Origin: Lepidodermella squamata
Lineage: Eukaryota; Gastrotricha
Length of the DNA: 64,000 bases
Assembly (NCBI GenBank): GCA_047495785.1
Contig: JBLDXI010000031.1
Span: 620,001-684,000, forward strand
Direction: 5' to 3'
Under the pieces are notes generated by a model, which saw only the letters and a program-made list of their open reading frames with translations, was not told the DNA's origin and searched no databases. How positions within the stretch are numbered: position 1 is the first letter of the stretch; each line of letters begins with the position of its first letter. The translations under genes were made by a program, and so were the position numbers. Below are positions 43,151 to 54,462 of this stretch, in pieces.

Positions 43151-43925
43151 CAGTGTGTCCGCGAAATAATACGCACCTATTTTTAGACTTGTAAGGCAAG
43201 TCGCAGATGTTGCTCAAGGCGCGTGACTCCTTAGGCTAGTTTTCAAATATAAGGATTATTTCGCACGTGCCACTTTGTAAAAAGTATGATATTTTTTATG
43301 AATGCACACACCGTGAAAATAAGAATTTAAATGATCAAATTTTTGTCCAAATTATTATCGACGGTGTTTAAAAGAACTACTCTAAAAATGGAATATACAA
43401 ATCAATTATTCAAAGTTTCATTTCCTCGATGCGTCCAGTTTTCAAATGTCCTGTTGTTTCGAGACTTTCGAGTTAATTTTCATATCAAAAGTAAAGAAAA
43501 ACAACGGTCATGAAAAGCAGCCCGAGAGCCGAGATGAATTGAATTAAATTGAAATTAAATTTAAGCTTTTTTGTGAAAAACATAGCAACTGGAACGTGTT
43601 TTCTGCTACTGAACCCCTATTCGATTTTTTTTTTACCGATTCCAGTATGTTTTATATGCCTTGTTTGGAAGAGCTTAACTTTTAATTTCACATTTCTCAC
43701 ATAAATAGGTAAACAAAGGCATTTTTTCCAAGCAATACCTATCCGTTCCGTTTCTTGAAATTATGATTTCAATTAGTTCTTTAACACAAAAATGGTGAAA
43801 ATTTTAGATCGCAGAGATCGCAGAGATCGCAAAGATCGCACTAGCTAAGATTTTAGGGCACGCGACACAGATGCCACATGGTGACTCGGCTATTTTTAGG
43901 TGCGTATTATTTCGCGGACACACTG
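43151..43925. mobile_element. 775-bp Tc1/mariner-type MITE
   Basis: Terminal inverted repeats of 29 bp are identical: both ends read inward CAGTGTGTCCGCGAAATAAT and then ACGCACCTA (43151-43179 and 43897-43925). TA flanks both ends (43149-43150 and 43926-43927), the target used by the Tc1/mariner superfamily. No transposase frame is present, so it is non-autonomous. A small GATCGCAGA tandem repeat lies inside near 43808-43840. It occupies a large gap between lipocalin genes. Confidence 0.85.
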
Positions 43926-44238
43926 TATTGTTCGAAAAAGTGAAAGAAGTATTCTGCAATCGCATGAAAGAGTAACTCCTCAACATGTTTGACCTCGAAT
44001 TTGATTCTTGACGCACGCATGATACCTACACATGTACATAACATAACACACGCCCTTATACACACTACACATTATAAAACAATGACAGCGTAAAAAGCCA
44101 ATGTGCCACACTTGGCTATGAGGCTTGTCTCAACGAACCAGGTCGATTGTTCGCCAAGCGTCCTGTTAAACACCAGCCTGTCCGAGATAACCCGGTCGGG
44201 CGGTACGTATTAATTGGCATGTAGACCACTTGCAATGC

Positions 44239-44246
44239 TATAAAAA
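44239..44246 (+). promoter_or_regulatory. TATA box of the gene at 44292
   Basis: GCTATAAAAAGG. Its position makes the ATG at 44256 too close for a start after transcription begins, so ATG 44292 was preferred. Confidence 0.65.
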
Positions 44247-44291
44247 GGGCTCTTGATGAACAAAACTGTTTATTCATCAGTCGACTCCACG

Positions 44292-46408
44292 ATGTTTTTA
44301 CAAACTTTTATCACCAACTGCATTCTTATTGCTGCCACAGTCTATGGCCAAGGTGAGATTCCGGACTTCGTTAAGAAGATTCTAGCTGCTCAGAATGGAA
44401 CAATGCCCACCGGTTACACGTTCAACCCTACGAATCTTCAGATACCACTTCAGCAAAATTTTGATAAGGCACGGTATATGGGCCTATGGTACAACACTTA
44501 CTACACTGTGGGCATACCGTTTCTAACCGGTTCAGATGTCACGGTTGAGTACACGTTGAATGCAAACGGAACTGTAGCTGTTTTGAACCGGCAATGGAGC
44601 AAAGAGGCGAATCGTTGGGAATATATATCTGCGATAGGAGCCGACCCTATGCAACCAGCTCGTCTCATCGTTCAATTCCCAGGATTTCCACCGGGCGACT
44701 ATCGAGTATTATACACTGACTACGACAACATCGCCGTGGCCTATTGTGAGGAGACTTATGTTGATAAAATGCTCAAAACTGGTTGGGTACTAACTCGGGT
44801 GCCAAAGCCAGACGAAGCGCTTATTCGACGTGGATTTGAGATTTTCCTCAATCGAACAGGTCTAACTCGAGACGATTTCGTGAAAACAGAGTTTGGTCTT
44901 GCGACGAATAGCGATAGTTATCTCATCACTCCACCGCCCTTCTTCCAGGAATTCGTTCTTCCTAAAACGGATCGCCAAGCTGAGATTCCGGACTTCGTTA
45001 AACAGCTGCTAGCGGCATCGAAGAATGACTCAAAGCTTATCGGGAATGTGTACGATACTACAAATCTTCAAATACCGCTTCAGCAAAACTTCAACAAAAC
45101 GCGTTACGCAGGGCAATGGTACAATACTTACTACACCAAGGATATACCATTTCAAAACGGCTCAGATGTCGTGGTTAACTATACGCTGAATGCAAATGGA
45201 ACAGTCACCGTTTTAAACCGGCAATGGACTAAAGAAGCAAATGTTTGGGAATATATTCGCGGAATCGCCCGAGGAGCAGACCTTGAGCAACCAGCTCGTT
45301 TAATCGTTCAATTCCCCGGATTTCCAGCTGGTGACTATCGAGTCTTGTATACTGACTACGACAACATCGCCGTGGTATACAGTGAGGAGTCCTACTTTGG
45401 TAACATCGTGAAAACCGGCTGGGTGCTAACCAGAGTGAAAAACCCTGACGAAAAGCTTGTTCGACGCGCTTTCGAAATTTATCGCAATCGGACCGGTTTG
45501 ACACGTGATGATTTCGTGAAGACAGAATTTGGCCTTGCGAAGAATAATAACAGTGTTTTGATCACTCCACCGCCCTTTTTCCAGGGGTATTACACAACGC
45601 CGAAACCTGATCGCCAATCTGATCTGAATCTACAGCCGAATTTCAATGTGACAGCTTACGCTGGTACTTGGTACCAACTCGCTAGGACGGAAGATATTCC
45701 ATTCCAAGTTAAGGACGCAACGGATACGGTTCTCGAGTACACTGTAAACGGAAATGGACTCTAACCATCAACAATCGAGAATGGCTGCCGAACGCCAACC
45801 GCTGGCTTCTAGCTGCAAGCTTGGCCACTCAAGTAGAAAATGCGCGGTTCGTAGTATCAATGGGTCCCGATAGTCCTACTGGTGACTATCGAGTTTTATA
45901 CACGGATTATAAAACGATGGCTGTTGTCTTCAGTGAGGATGAGTATCAAGGCTTCAAGGCATCGGGCGCTTGGATTTTGAGCAGGACGACACAGCTCTCA
46001 GACGAGCTTTGGCGTGATGCTTATCGCAGATTGGACGAGCGTGGCTTCAAGTGTTATACTTTCTTGAAAACGAGGCATGGCCTTGCTAACATAACAACGC
46101 AAACTGTTGCGAAGAACCAAACAGGTCAGCCATTTGTATAATATCCTGAACTCGGCTAATTTTCAAGTTTTTCAGAAAAATGCGCCTATCGCCTAACAAC
46201 TGGTAACTGCCCGAATCCTGGTGATATAGGGACTTACGTGGTGTTCAACGCGAATTCAGGAAGCTGTGAGTTGGTAAAGCGGGCTTGTGACGTGGAAACA
46301 TTGACGATTTACGCCTTTGAAAATCAACTGCAATGTGAGAACGCTTGCACTCGTCGCCGAGGAAATACGGGGATTGGTGACAGCGGGATATTGCAAGTCA
46401 GCGGTTAG
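44292..46408 (+). CDS. Three lipocalins plus Kunitz-like domain; frameshift in the third lipocalin
   Basis: Exon 1 is 44292-46124, exon 2 46176-46408; the 51-nt intron (GTCAGC, TTTCAG) is phase 1. Signal peptide MFLQTFITNCILIAATVYG. Linker peptides IPDFVKKILAAQ and IPDFVKQLLAAS precede lipocalins 1 and 2 (YMGLWYNTYYTVG, YAGQWYNTYYTKD), which are close copies of each other. Lipocalin 3 (YAGTWYQLARTED) breaks at about 45757: where paralogues have codons for NGT, one base is missing and TAA follows at once; the same domain then continues in another frame to the Kunitz exon (CAYRLTTGNC ... CENAC). The remainder is undamaged, so it is either a fresh null allele or a sequence error. As read, the product stops after two domains. 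I do not restore it. Confidence 0.75.
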
Positions 46409-47338
46409 AGACAAACAAAGAAATATAGCGACAGCAGTTTTAATTAATCTGAAAATTCAAGCTAATAAAAAAATCTGGATTTCCTAAACATCGGGCTTTC
46501 GCGAAGAAACTAAGTCAATCCAGGGATTTCTGGAAACAAGAATCTATGTTTTTTAAAAGTTGCAAAACTCTCGACATAAAGATTGCATGGATATTTGATG
46601 GATATTAGATATTTGGGGAAAGCGCATGCGAATTTTTGGGATTGGTATATGTTTCAACTTCAACGGCATATATCGTATCATAGGATCGAGGTTATTCGAT
46701 TTAAAAGCCTTACAAGAGTTTATAAAGATAAATCAGGAGGTTCGAGTCTCAGAAGTGAAATCTGCTGTGTAACCTGAAGCCGAATTCAAGACGAAACGAC
46801 AACTAAACAGTCCTTTAATACCATAAATGTAAGGCGAGCGTTTTCCAAGGTTTGATAGGAAAAAACACACCTACCGTGAATGGTAAAAGGTTGGGCAGAA
46901 AATAGGCTGAATCAATTGGAACTGGCCGTTCCAAGGAAAAAATTGACAGACTTCAAGAATAACATTTGGATCATGAGGATAAAATATGAGGTAAACTATT
47001 TCATTTGGATGTATGGTTCATTATGCGACACCTGGCATAAAAATCATCAACAACTTCTCGCCAAGAAAACTCTCTAAATGATATGTGGCTCTCTAGTGAG
47101 TTTAAATTTAAATGTCTTCTAGAAAGTTCTGAAAATTACAAGTCCAAAAAAGCGCGATGTCCTCTTAGAGCAGGCCTTTCATGCGTTAGGGCATTGTTGT
47201 GTTACATGTTCTATTGCACTGAGCTCTACGCTCTACACAATGGCCATGTCCACGTGAATGAGGCCGCCATAGCTGTTCGGCCAACCAATGTCCAGAATAA
47301 CTCAGCCGGCTGTCCAGATATACGCGGTCGCCATGCCA
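46409..47338. other. Intergenic, no gene seen
   Basis: Nearly 1 kb with short open frames lacking homology or splice context. It ends with the TATA box at 47339. Confidence 0.45.
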
Positions 47339-47345
47339 TATAAAG
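47339..47345 (+). promoter_or_regulatory. TATA box of the lipocalin-Kunitz gene at 47419
   Basis: CCATATAAAGCC, 80 nt ahead of the ATG. Confidence 0.6.
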
Positions 47346-47418
47346 CCTATAGCTGCACTCGTCCTATGTGCATATCTCTTCGATTCAAAAATCACTCGAT
47401 ACAACGACAATCGCTACA

Positions 47419-48487
47419 ATGTTTCAACGATTTGCTTGTTTTGCTGCTTTGCTTGTCATTGCCTCGGCGCAGGACGATATTCCGGACTTCGTTCGCCAAA
47501 TTTTGGCCCAAAACGCAGCGATGGGCGGTGGCAACCGACCGATGGCCTCGCCAACCTTCACATCCGACCAAAATCTGCAACCGAATTTCGATAAGCAAGC
47601 TTACACCGGCACTTGGTACCAGCTGGCTAGAACCGACAACATGCCGTTCCAGGCGAAAGGCGCAACCGATACCGTTGTTTCCTACACGCTGAACGCAAAC
47701 GGCAGCATCAGTGTCTACAACAAGGAGTGGCTGCCTGACTCGAAGCGTTGGCTCGTTGCCATGGGCCTGGCTACCGAGGTCGAAAACGCGAGATTTACTG
47801 TCACCTTTGGCCCGCTGAGTCCACCAGGCGACTACCGCGTGCTGTTCACCGATTACACCAACATTTCGATTGTTTTCTCAGAGGACAACTACCAGGGCTT
47901 CACGGTTCGTTACGCGTGGATTCTGGCCCGCGACAGGCAGCTGTCGGATGACATGTGGCGCGATGCTTACCGCCGGTTGGATGAGCGAGGCATAAAGTGC
48001 TACACGATTGTCAAGACTCAACATGGAATTGCTGATCTGTCTGTTTCCGACCAAGCAACCACCGCGAATGCAACTGGTAATTGCTTTATTCCTATGCTAT
48101 AAAATTACAAATTTGAGAATACGAAACTCATTTCTGAAAGAATTCAACTTCGCTTTTGAATTCTAGATATTGTTTCTATTTTTATTTTTCTCCATTTTTT
48201 GCAATTTCTTTTCTTATTTTTCAATATTCATTTTTTCATGGTTTTCAGAAAAGTGCAACTACCGGCCGTCGCCAGGCAGTTGCGAGAATCCTGTTTGGGT
48301 CGGCAATTACATGATGTTCAACGCTGATACGCGCCGCTGCGAGTTCGTGCGCCGATCGTGCGAGGTCAATACGCTCACTTACTACGCTTTCACTGGGCGT
48401 GACGAGTGCGAGAGTGTTTGCCTCAACCGCCGTAATGCAAGCACCAATAACAACAATAATAGCGGTCGTTTGCAAATTTCTGGCTAA
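47419..48487 (+). CDS. Secreted lipocalin-Kunitz fusion, 298 aa
   Basis: Exons 47419-48076 and 48249-48487; the 172-nt intron (GTAATT, TTTCAG) is phase 1 and rich in T. Signal peptide MFQRFACFAALLVIASA, then IPDFVRQILAQ, the barrel YTGTWYQLARTDNMPF ... VLFTDYTNISIVFSE ... YAWILARDRQ. The Kunitz-like domain has six cysteines (CNYRPSPGSC, RRC, RSC, DEC, SVC) with spacing 8-18-6-15-3. The position after Cys2 is Glu and GGC reads RSC, so inhibition of trypsin-like proteases is unlikely. A NNNNNSG tail follows. It is more GC-rich in codon use than its neighbours. Here one exon carries the whole Kunitz domain. Confidence 0.9.
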
Positions 48488-49242
48488 ATGGCTGACATTT
48501 TTACGAAATTAGCTGAGGCCATTTTACTCTTTTGAAATACAAAAGCCTATGTAATTTTTTTATCGTCAGTATGAAAATCTGTTGATCACTTCTACAACCA
48601 ACTTTCGCTTAAACACATCTACATTCCCTTGATAATGAGTCAATTGTTTTCGAGACTTCTTGATTGGCTTCTTGATCAGCAATAAAATACAAATTCAATA
48701 AAGTCGTAGCTCGTTTTTGCGGGAGGAAAAATGTAGATTCAATTGCTAAGAGTAAGAACCGATGGTGTATGCGAGATTGACAGCATAGTTGCCTATGCTT
48801 TCACAACATTACAGGAAAACTTGCAGGAAAAATATGACGTGCCACCCGCGTAGAAAAGTATTGAAAATTTCTGAAAAATAGAAAACACTTAGAGTTTTGA
48901 AACAAGGAACAAGGACAGGATTATGCGGAAAAAGGGAACAACTATCTTATTTTGTAGGGAAATTTTGTCAGAGCCACTTTCAATCTTTTCAAAGTCTACA
49001 TGTATGCAATTATTTATATTAAATGAAACAGCGTTACTGCGGTTGATTATTCTAGTATTTTTTCTCCTGCTCGTGTATATTCATGATCACTTCAACTGCC
49101 AGTTTTTTCCATTCATTTTAATTGCTTTTCATTGTTTGACCACTATTCACGTTTCTGCTTTTGCTGATATTATCACCTCAAATTGTGATGTACTGAGATG
49201 AGAGAAAGATCTCGATTGCAGAGGCGTTGAAATGTGGCGCTT
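48488..49242. other. Intergenic, no gene seen
   Basis: The right part is similar to the region before the pseudogene at 53499, so promoter and gene were duplicated together. The open frame at 48923-49201 has no support. Confidence 0.45.
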
Positions 49243-49249
49243 TATAAAG
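49243..49249 (+). promoter_or_regulatory. TATA box of the lipocalin-Kunitz gene at 49294
   Basis: GCTTTATAAAGTG, about 50 nt ahead of the ATG. Confidence 0.6.
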
Positions 49250-49293
49250 TGAGGAAATCCGAAATAAGATAAAATTGCAATTACGCATTCGTA

Positions 49294-50409
49294 ATGTTAA
49301 CAGTCACGCTTCTATTTCTTGGCGCAAGTTTTGCCTCCGGGCAAGATCCTGTTGGTCGGTTGGTTGTCCAGCAGCAGAAAATTGGCGGTGTGGGGCTACT
49401 ACAATCATTCGACCTGCAAGCTTACTCAGGCACATGGTTTCAAATCGCCCGATCTGATAACATGCCCTTCGAGCCATCTGGCGCGACTGATATTACTGCA
49501 ACATACACAGTGAACAACAACGGAACTATCACAATAATTAACAGGGAATGGTTGCCTAATCTTAGCAGGTGGGAGGTTAACAGTGGAAACGCCACCCTCA
49601 TGAGCAATGCCCGGTTTTCAGTCCGATTCGACGCAATAAGCCCGCCTGAAGAATACCAAGTCCTGTACACTGACTACCGAATAATTGCCTTGGTCTATAG
49701 TGAGGTTTCCTACTACGGCTATTCGGCTAAATTTGGCTGGGTGTTGGGCCGAACGATTCAAATGCCCGCTGCGGTTATGGAAGACGCTTTTCGTCGTTTC
49801 GAGCAGAAAGGCCTAAGCCGGACGGTTTTCATTAGCACGCAACATGGTGTTGCTCCTTCCACCCCGGCTATGCAAACTTTCAGTCGGGATCATTATTGTG
49901 AGTTTTCAACAACACCTTTGATATCAAGCCCAAAAATTAGGGTCCAATTTATTTCCCCGAATTAGTGTGTCTTTCCGGGGTAGCGTACCTAAATCCATGC
50001 CTTTTCCCCAATGAGTTAATAAATTTTTTAAAATTAAACCTTCTGACTTCTGACACCTTAGTTTACCATGAATCATAGGAAAGCGTTAAGAGCTTATCGA
50101 GAAAAGCAGATGCATCAATGCTTTTCATTTCTCCAAAATTGTCTCCATTTTAATCAGAACTCATTTCCGATTTTCTTCCCAGATAAATGCTCTGTCGTTG
50201 TTCCGGAATATGACCGGCTGTGTCCCAATAATCTTGGCGAGCTCATTCTTTACGACTCAAAGACGCGAAGCTGCGGCACGCTACGGCAATCGTGCGCATT
50301 CGAAACGCTAGCCTACTACGCGTTTGTGACGCGCGAAGAGTGCGCAAATACGTGCATCAATAGACTTGGCAACAACATCGCGGGATCGCCGCTACCTATC
50401 ATCGGTTGA
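49294..50409 (+). CDS. Secreted lipocalin-Kunitz fusion, 276 aa
   Basis: Exons 49294-49897 and 50183-50409; a 285-nt phase-1 intron (GTGAGT, TTCCCAG). Signal peptide MLTVTLLFLGASFASG. The barrel begins YSGTWFQIARSDNMPF and includes VLYTDYRIIALVYSE and FGWVLGRTIQM; here Gly-Arg replaces Ser-Arg in the third motif. The Kunitz-like exon reads CSVVVPEYDRLCPNN ... SCGTLRQSC ... ECANTC. Pro follows Cys2. The IPDFV peptide is absent. A damaged tandem copy of the whole gene lies at 53499-54462; the two Kunitz exons are far more alike than the barrels. Confidence 0.88.
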
Positions 50410-50880
50410 AAAAACCACTTCTGTCATCGTTTTTATATACATCAGGCATAGTCAACTGGCCATTTTAGCCATGTTAGCCAAATTTTTGAAATGACACTGT
50501 GCAAATCAATAAAATTACATGCTGCTTGGGGGAATCATGTGGCATCGAATTTACATTGGTTTCGTGACCGAGCAGCAAAAGCAAAAACAGGATGGCGCTT
50601 GTCGCCTTGGTAGTAAACTTGACCGCGTTTACTTCGCCCGAATTACATCCCGGTCATTTGCTCAACACTCAACCCTCAGCATACCTAACTAAGACGATCA
50701 CGAAAACATACGAAAAACAATTTGAGCAAGTCGTTATTATGCCAGTAATAACAAAATAACAGCGGAAAGTACCATCATACAATTATTCATTTTAACCAAA
50801 GAAAACAGACTTTGCAAAATGCGTTGTAAAATGAGATTCACTATCGCTAAAACGGGCGGACTCGAAGTTATAAACAACCA
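50410..50880. other. Intergenic, no gene seen
   Basis: AT-rich; AATAAA near 50508 ends the preceding gene. The minus-strand frame 50737-50940 has a leader-like end but no other support. Confidence 0.4.
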
Positions 50881-51734
50881 ATGGATTTTTTCGGATATCT
50901 TTTTTCTCTGTTGACAGTGAGCAACAGTGTACCAAATCAACCTGCCGCTACAATCCGATTTCCAGTTACCACCACAAGTTCACCACCGCTGACCTTACGA
51001 CAGCTTTTATTCACAGCCCCGCCTCAGACGACTATTGGCTATTTCGAGCAATTGCAGGCGCAAAAAGCGGCCATCGATAGGAATGTGCAGCTGCAACGGC
51101 CGCACTTCGAGGCGTTGAACCCACGTTGCCTAACATCGGCCGTCTCGGATCGGGCTACGATATCGTCTTCGCGAATCCCCGCCCCACCTCAGCATCCATG
51201 GACCCGGGCTTCCTCATGAAGCTGCCTGTGTTTGACTTGAATCGCTACTGCGGCGATTTGACAGAGGACGAGCGGTATCAAAACGCCTGAATAATTCAAC
51301 TCGGCGATGCCGTCAGCATTCAAACTAATGTTGAAATCGTGTCAACCGCTAAAGAATACGTCGAATCCCTGAGAAGTAAATACATCCACGGTAGCGGCCA
51401 CTTGTCGAATGGTGACACGAATAGCGAGAGCCACACCTTAGCATTCGTCGGCAGCAGTGATTATAACCGGGTTAGGGAAGTAACGAATTTAGAGCACCAT
51501 CAAATTAGCGAAACTGTCAGCTCCATCACGGTTTACACGGCTCGGCTCGGCTTCAACGATGCAGAGCTAACGCCAGGTTTCTGCAGGGCGGTGTCGCGGC
51601 TACCGATCAATTCGATCTACGGAAATGACCTGGTTCATGGAATCACCTCCCTAAATCATCGACCGCGTTTCACTGGACAAGCGTTCACTTTAACCAGACA
51701 CTTCAAGCACAAGGCATTGTTCGCTGTCCTCTAA
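50881..51734 (+). pseudogene. Broken MACPF-like gene remnant
   Basis: A leader-like start (MDFFGYLFSLLTVSNS) and a Pro/Thr-rich stretch are followed, in another frame, by LGSGYDIVFANPRP and DPGFLMKLPVFDL, which resemble the start of membrane-attack-complex/perforin (MACPF) domains. An in-frame TGA stands at 51288-51290; sequence with MACPF flavour continues after it and ends at 51734. Breaks seen: a frame change near 51080-51110, the TGA, and a domain shorter than the usual 300 residues. No short introns fit these breaks. MACPF proteins form pores in immunity, venom or development; this copy looks inactive. It lies between two lipocalin-Kunitz genes. Confidence 0.55.
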
Positions 51735-51792
51735 AACCAGGCTTTTCATGAATTTTTTCATGGCACTAATTCTCAAGACAGCTTTCGCGTGC

Positions 51793-51799
51793 TATAAAA
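51793..51799 (+). promoter_or_regulatory. TATA box of the lipocalin-Kunitz gene at 51845
   Basis: GTGCTATAAAAGCTG, about 50 nt ahead of the ATG. Confidence 0.65.
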
Positions 51800-51844
51800 G
51801 CTGCCACGTTCTGAGTTTCCAATTCAACACATGAAACCGGTAAC

Positions 51845-52798
51845 ATGTCTTTCGGAAAACGTTTGATTCTGCTTGCTCTGATCAACCTAGCGAGTTGCCA
51901 GGAAATTCCCGATTTTGTAAAGCAACTCTTGGCTCAACGTGGTGGATCGGCAAATGGAGGAAGCTCCGCTATGGTTGCGAGCGCATATTCCACCCCTGAC
52001 AACAGTCTCCAGCCAAATTTCGACAAAACAAAATATGCTGGAACCTGGTATCAAATCGGTCGAACCAACAACATGCCGTTCCAAGCGAAAGGCTCAACGG
52101 ATACTACAGCAACTTACACCCTGAACGAGAATGGAACTGTAACAGTTTTCAATAGAGAATGGCTACCGGATACAGGTAGATGGTTGGAGGTGCTGGGCAT
52201 CGCTGTTCCTAGGGGCAACGCAAGATTCATTGTCACTTTCGGACCATACAGCCCACCTGGAGATTACAGAGTTATCTACACCGATTATAACTCGATTTCG
52301 CTGGTGTACAGTGACGTGAATTACATGGGCTTCCAGGCGAAATACGGCTGGATTTTAGCCAGATCGCCTCAGATTTCTAATGACTTGATCCAAGATGCTT
52401 TCCGGCGATTTGAACAGCGAGGTTTGAGCCGTAACCTTTTCGTAAAAACCCGGCAAGGCGTCGCTGGCACTGCATCTAATACTCAAAATCTCAACCGCGA
52501 TCAATCTTGTATGTTATTTTTTACTTTATCTTAAAAAACATTGACCCTTGGTTCATTTGCAGATAAATGCCGGTTCCAAGTGCCGAAAAATTCCGACCCG
52601 CGTTGTACGGACTTTGTTGGCAATTTTGTGTTGTATGATCCGGAAACTCGGCAATGTGGCATTCTGCGCCGGGCTTGCGAGATTGACACAATTGTTAATT
52701 ATGCCTTTTCCACACTTCAGGAATGCGAGAGCATTTGTATCCTGAGGCGAGGTTCCAGTTCAAATAACAGTTTCGGCAATCTGTTCGTCGCAGGATGA
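51845..52798 (+). CDS. Secreted lipocalin-Kunitz fusion, 299 aa
   Basis: Exons 51845-52508 and 52563-52798; 54-nt phase-1 intron (GTATGT, TTGCAG). Signal peptide MSFGKRLILLALINLASC, the peptide IPDFVKQLLAQRGG, then the barrel YAGTWYQIGRTNNMPF ... VIYTDYNSISLVYSD ... YGWILARSPQ. The Kunitz-like domain reads CRFQVPKNSDPRCTDF, RQC, RRAC, QEC, SIC; Thr follows Cys2. The end NNSFGNLFVAG resembles that of the gene at 47419. AATAAA follows near 52844. Confidence 0.9.
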
Positions 52799-53498
52799 GA
52801 ATCATGATTTGCATATTGTGACGGAAAATACTAAAATGAATAAATAAAGGGTGAAAACGAAAACGAACGAAAACGAAATAAACCGCATTCAGACTACCTT
52901 TTGTATAGGCCAATAGGTATGCTTTATGCTTTAACGAGGAATGCTACTGTATTTGCCAAGAAGAAATCAGTGGCGGAAATTTGTGGGTCCCTCACTGCGG
53001 ATTTTCGTTGAGGTATGGCACCTGGCATGGAACTGTACTTCTTACAGAAAGATGTTACGCCTGCTCACAGAAGTATATCCAAGCCGTGATGCTTCCCTTC
53101 ACAGACTTCTCTGTTTAAAAGAGTCAAAAGAGCCTGGTCACCGCTTTGAGGTTAGAAAGTTGTTTTGATTGCGCAAGCGTTCTATTTCGTGAGCAGTTTA
53201 TTTGAAACTTGCGTCATAATTTCAAGTCTTTTTTGTTATAAACTCATAACTGCTACTGTTGAATGTGCTGGTAGTTTTTTGCATATTCGTGATATTTCCA
53301 GATCTGCTTTTATTATTCTGTTTAATAGCCTTTATTGTTTCACTATTATTCATGCTTCTGTTTATGCCAGTTATCAACAAATCCAAAAGGGATGTACTAA
53401 GATGATGGAAAGATCTCGATGGTTGGGGCGTCAAACGGTGATGCTATTTAAGGTGAAATAACTCAAGATTAGATGAACTTTCTGATTGCTAACTCAAA
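52799..53498. other. Intergenic; right part duplicated from the region before 49294
   Basis: Matches such as GATGTACT-AGATGA and GAAAGATCTCGAT occur at about 49188-49217 and 53391-53420, with a weakened TATA-like CTATTTAAG near 53444. No gene. Confidence 0.45.
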
Positions 53499-54462
53499 AT
53501 GCTGACTGTTATTCTTCTCTTTCTTACGCCAAGTCTCGTGCATGGGCAAGATCCTTTGGGTCGGTTGATTGCCCAACAGCCGAAAATTGGCGGCGTCTGG
53601 CTTCAATTATCTTTCGACCTCCAAGCCTATTCAGGCACATGGTTTCGAATCGCCCGATCTGATAACATGCCCTTTGAAGCAGCTGGTGCTACCGATATCA
53701 CTGCCACTTACACTTTGAACAGCAATGGCACTGTCGCCATAACAAACCGAGAATGGTTGCCTAATCTCAACAGATGAGAGGTCAACAGTGGTAGCGCGGC
53801 CTTCTTGGGCGATGCCCAGTTTTTAGTCCGATTCGACGCAACAAGCCCGCCTGAAGAGTACCAAATTCTACACTGACTACAAAACAATATCCTTAGTCGA
53901 TAATGAGGTTTTCTACTACGGCTTTTCAGCAAAATTCAGCTGGATCTTGGGCCGATCGATTCAGGTTCCCGCTGCGATGATGGAAGACGCTTTCAGGCGG
54001 ATCGAAAAGAGAGGCCCCAGCCCGTCTACTTTCGTAAACACTAGACATGGCGTTGCTCCCCCGGTTCCACTAACGCAAACCTTCAATCGTGATCATTATT
54101 GTGAGTCCTTTGAATCAAAGTAGCTTTGACGAAGTGGGCCTCAATGAGAGCTTGCCCTCTTTCACATAAATTGAGTGGAAGCATCAAACGTAAAATTTGT
54201 AATCATCCTTTGGTAATTTTCAATCTATTTTACAGATAAATGCTCTGTCGTAGTTCCGGAATACGACCGGCTGTGTCCTAATAATCTAGGCGAGCTCATT
54301 CTTTACGACTCAAAGACGCGAAGCTGCGGCACGCTACGGCAATCGTGCTCATTCGAAACGCTAGCCTACTACGCGTTCGCAACACGCGAAGAGTGCGCTA
54401 ATACGTGCATCTTTAGACTTGGCAACAACATCGCGGGATCGCCGCTACCCATCACCGGTTGA
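53499..54462 (+). pseudogene. Lipocalin-Kunitz pseudogene, tandem copy of 49294
   Basis: The frame opens well (MLTVILLFLTPSLVHGQDP) and follows the paralogue, then a Trp codon has become TGA at 53775-53777. Further on, bases are lost near 53867-53875 so the TDY region is out of frame. The splice donor GTGAGT (about 54102) and the acceptor TTTTACAG before 54236 are kept. The Kunitz exon (54236-54462) is fully open and differs from that of 49294 at only about 15 positions. Loss of the barrel with a clean Kunitz exon suggests recent decay or gene conversion of the second exon. Confidence 0.85.

Noticed and set aside
43331-43513. Transposase fragment in the MITE
   Set aside because: The 60-aa frame shows no DDE/D catalytic pattern.
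48923-49201. Hydrophobic 92-aa gene
   Set aside because: AT-rich chance frame; no ATG context, homology or poly-A signal.
51288-51290. TGA read-through or recoding in the MACPF-like gene
   Set aside because: A second break (frame change) and a short domain make simple decay more likely; all other genes use TGA as stop.
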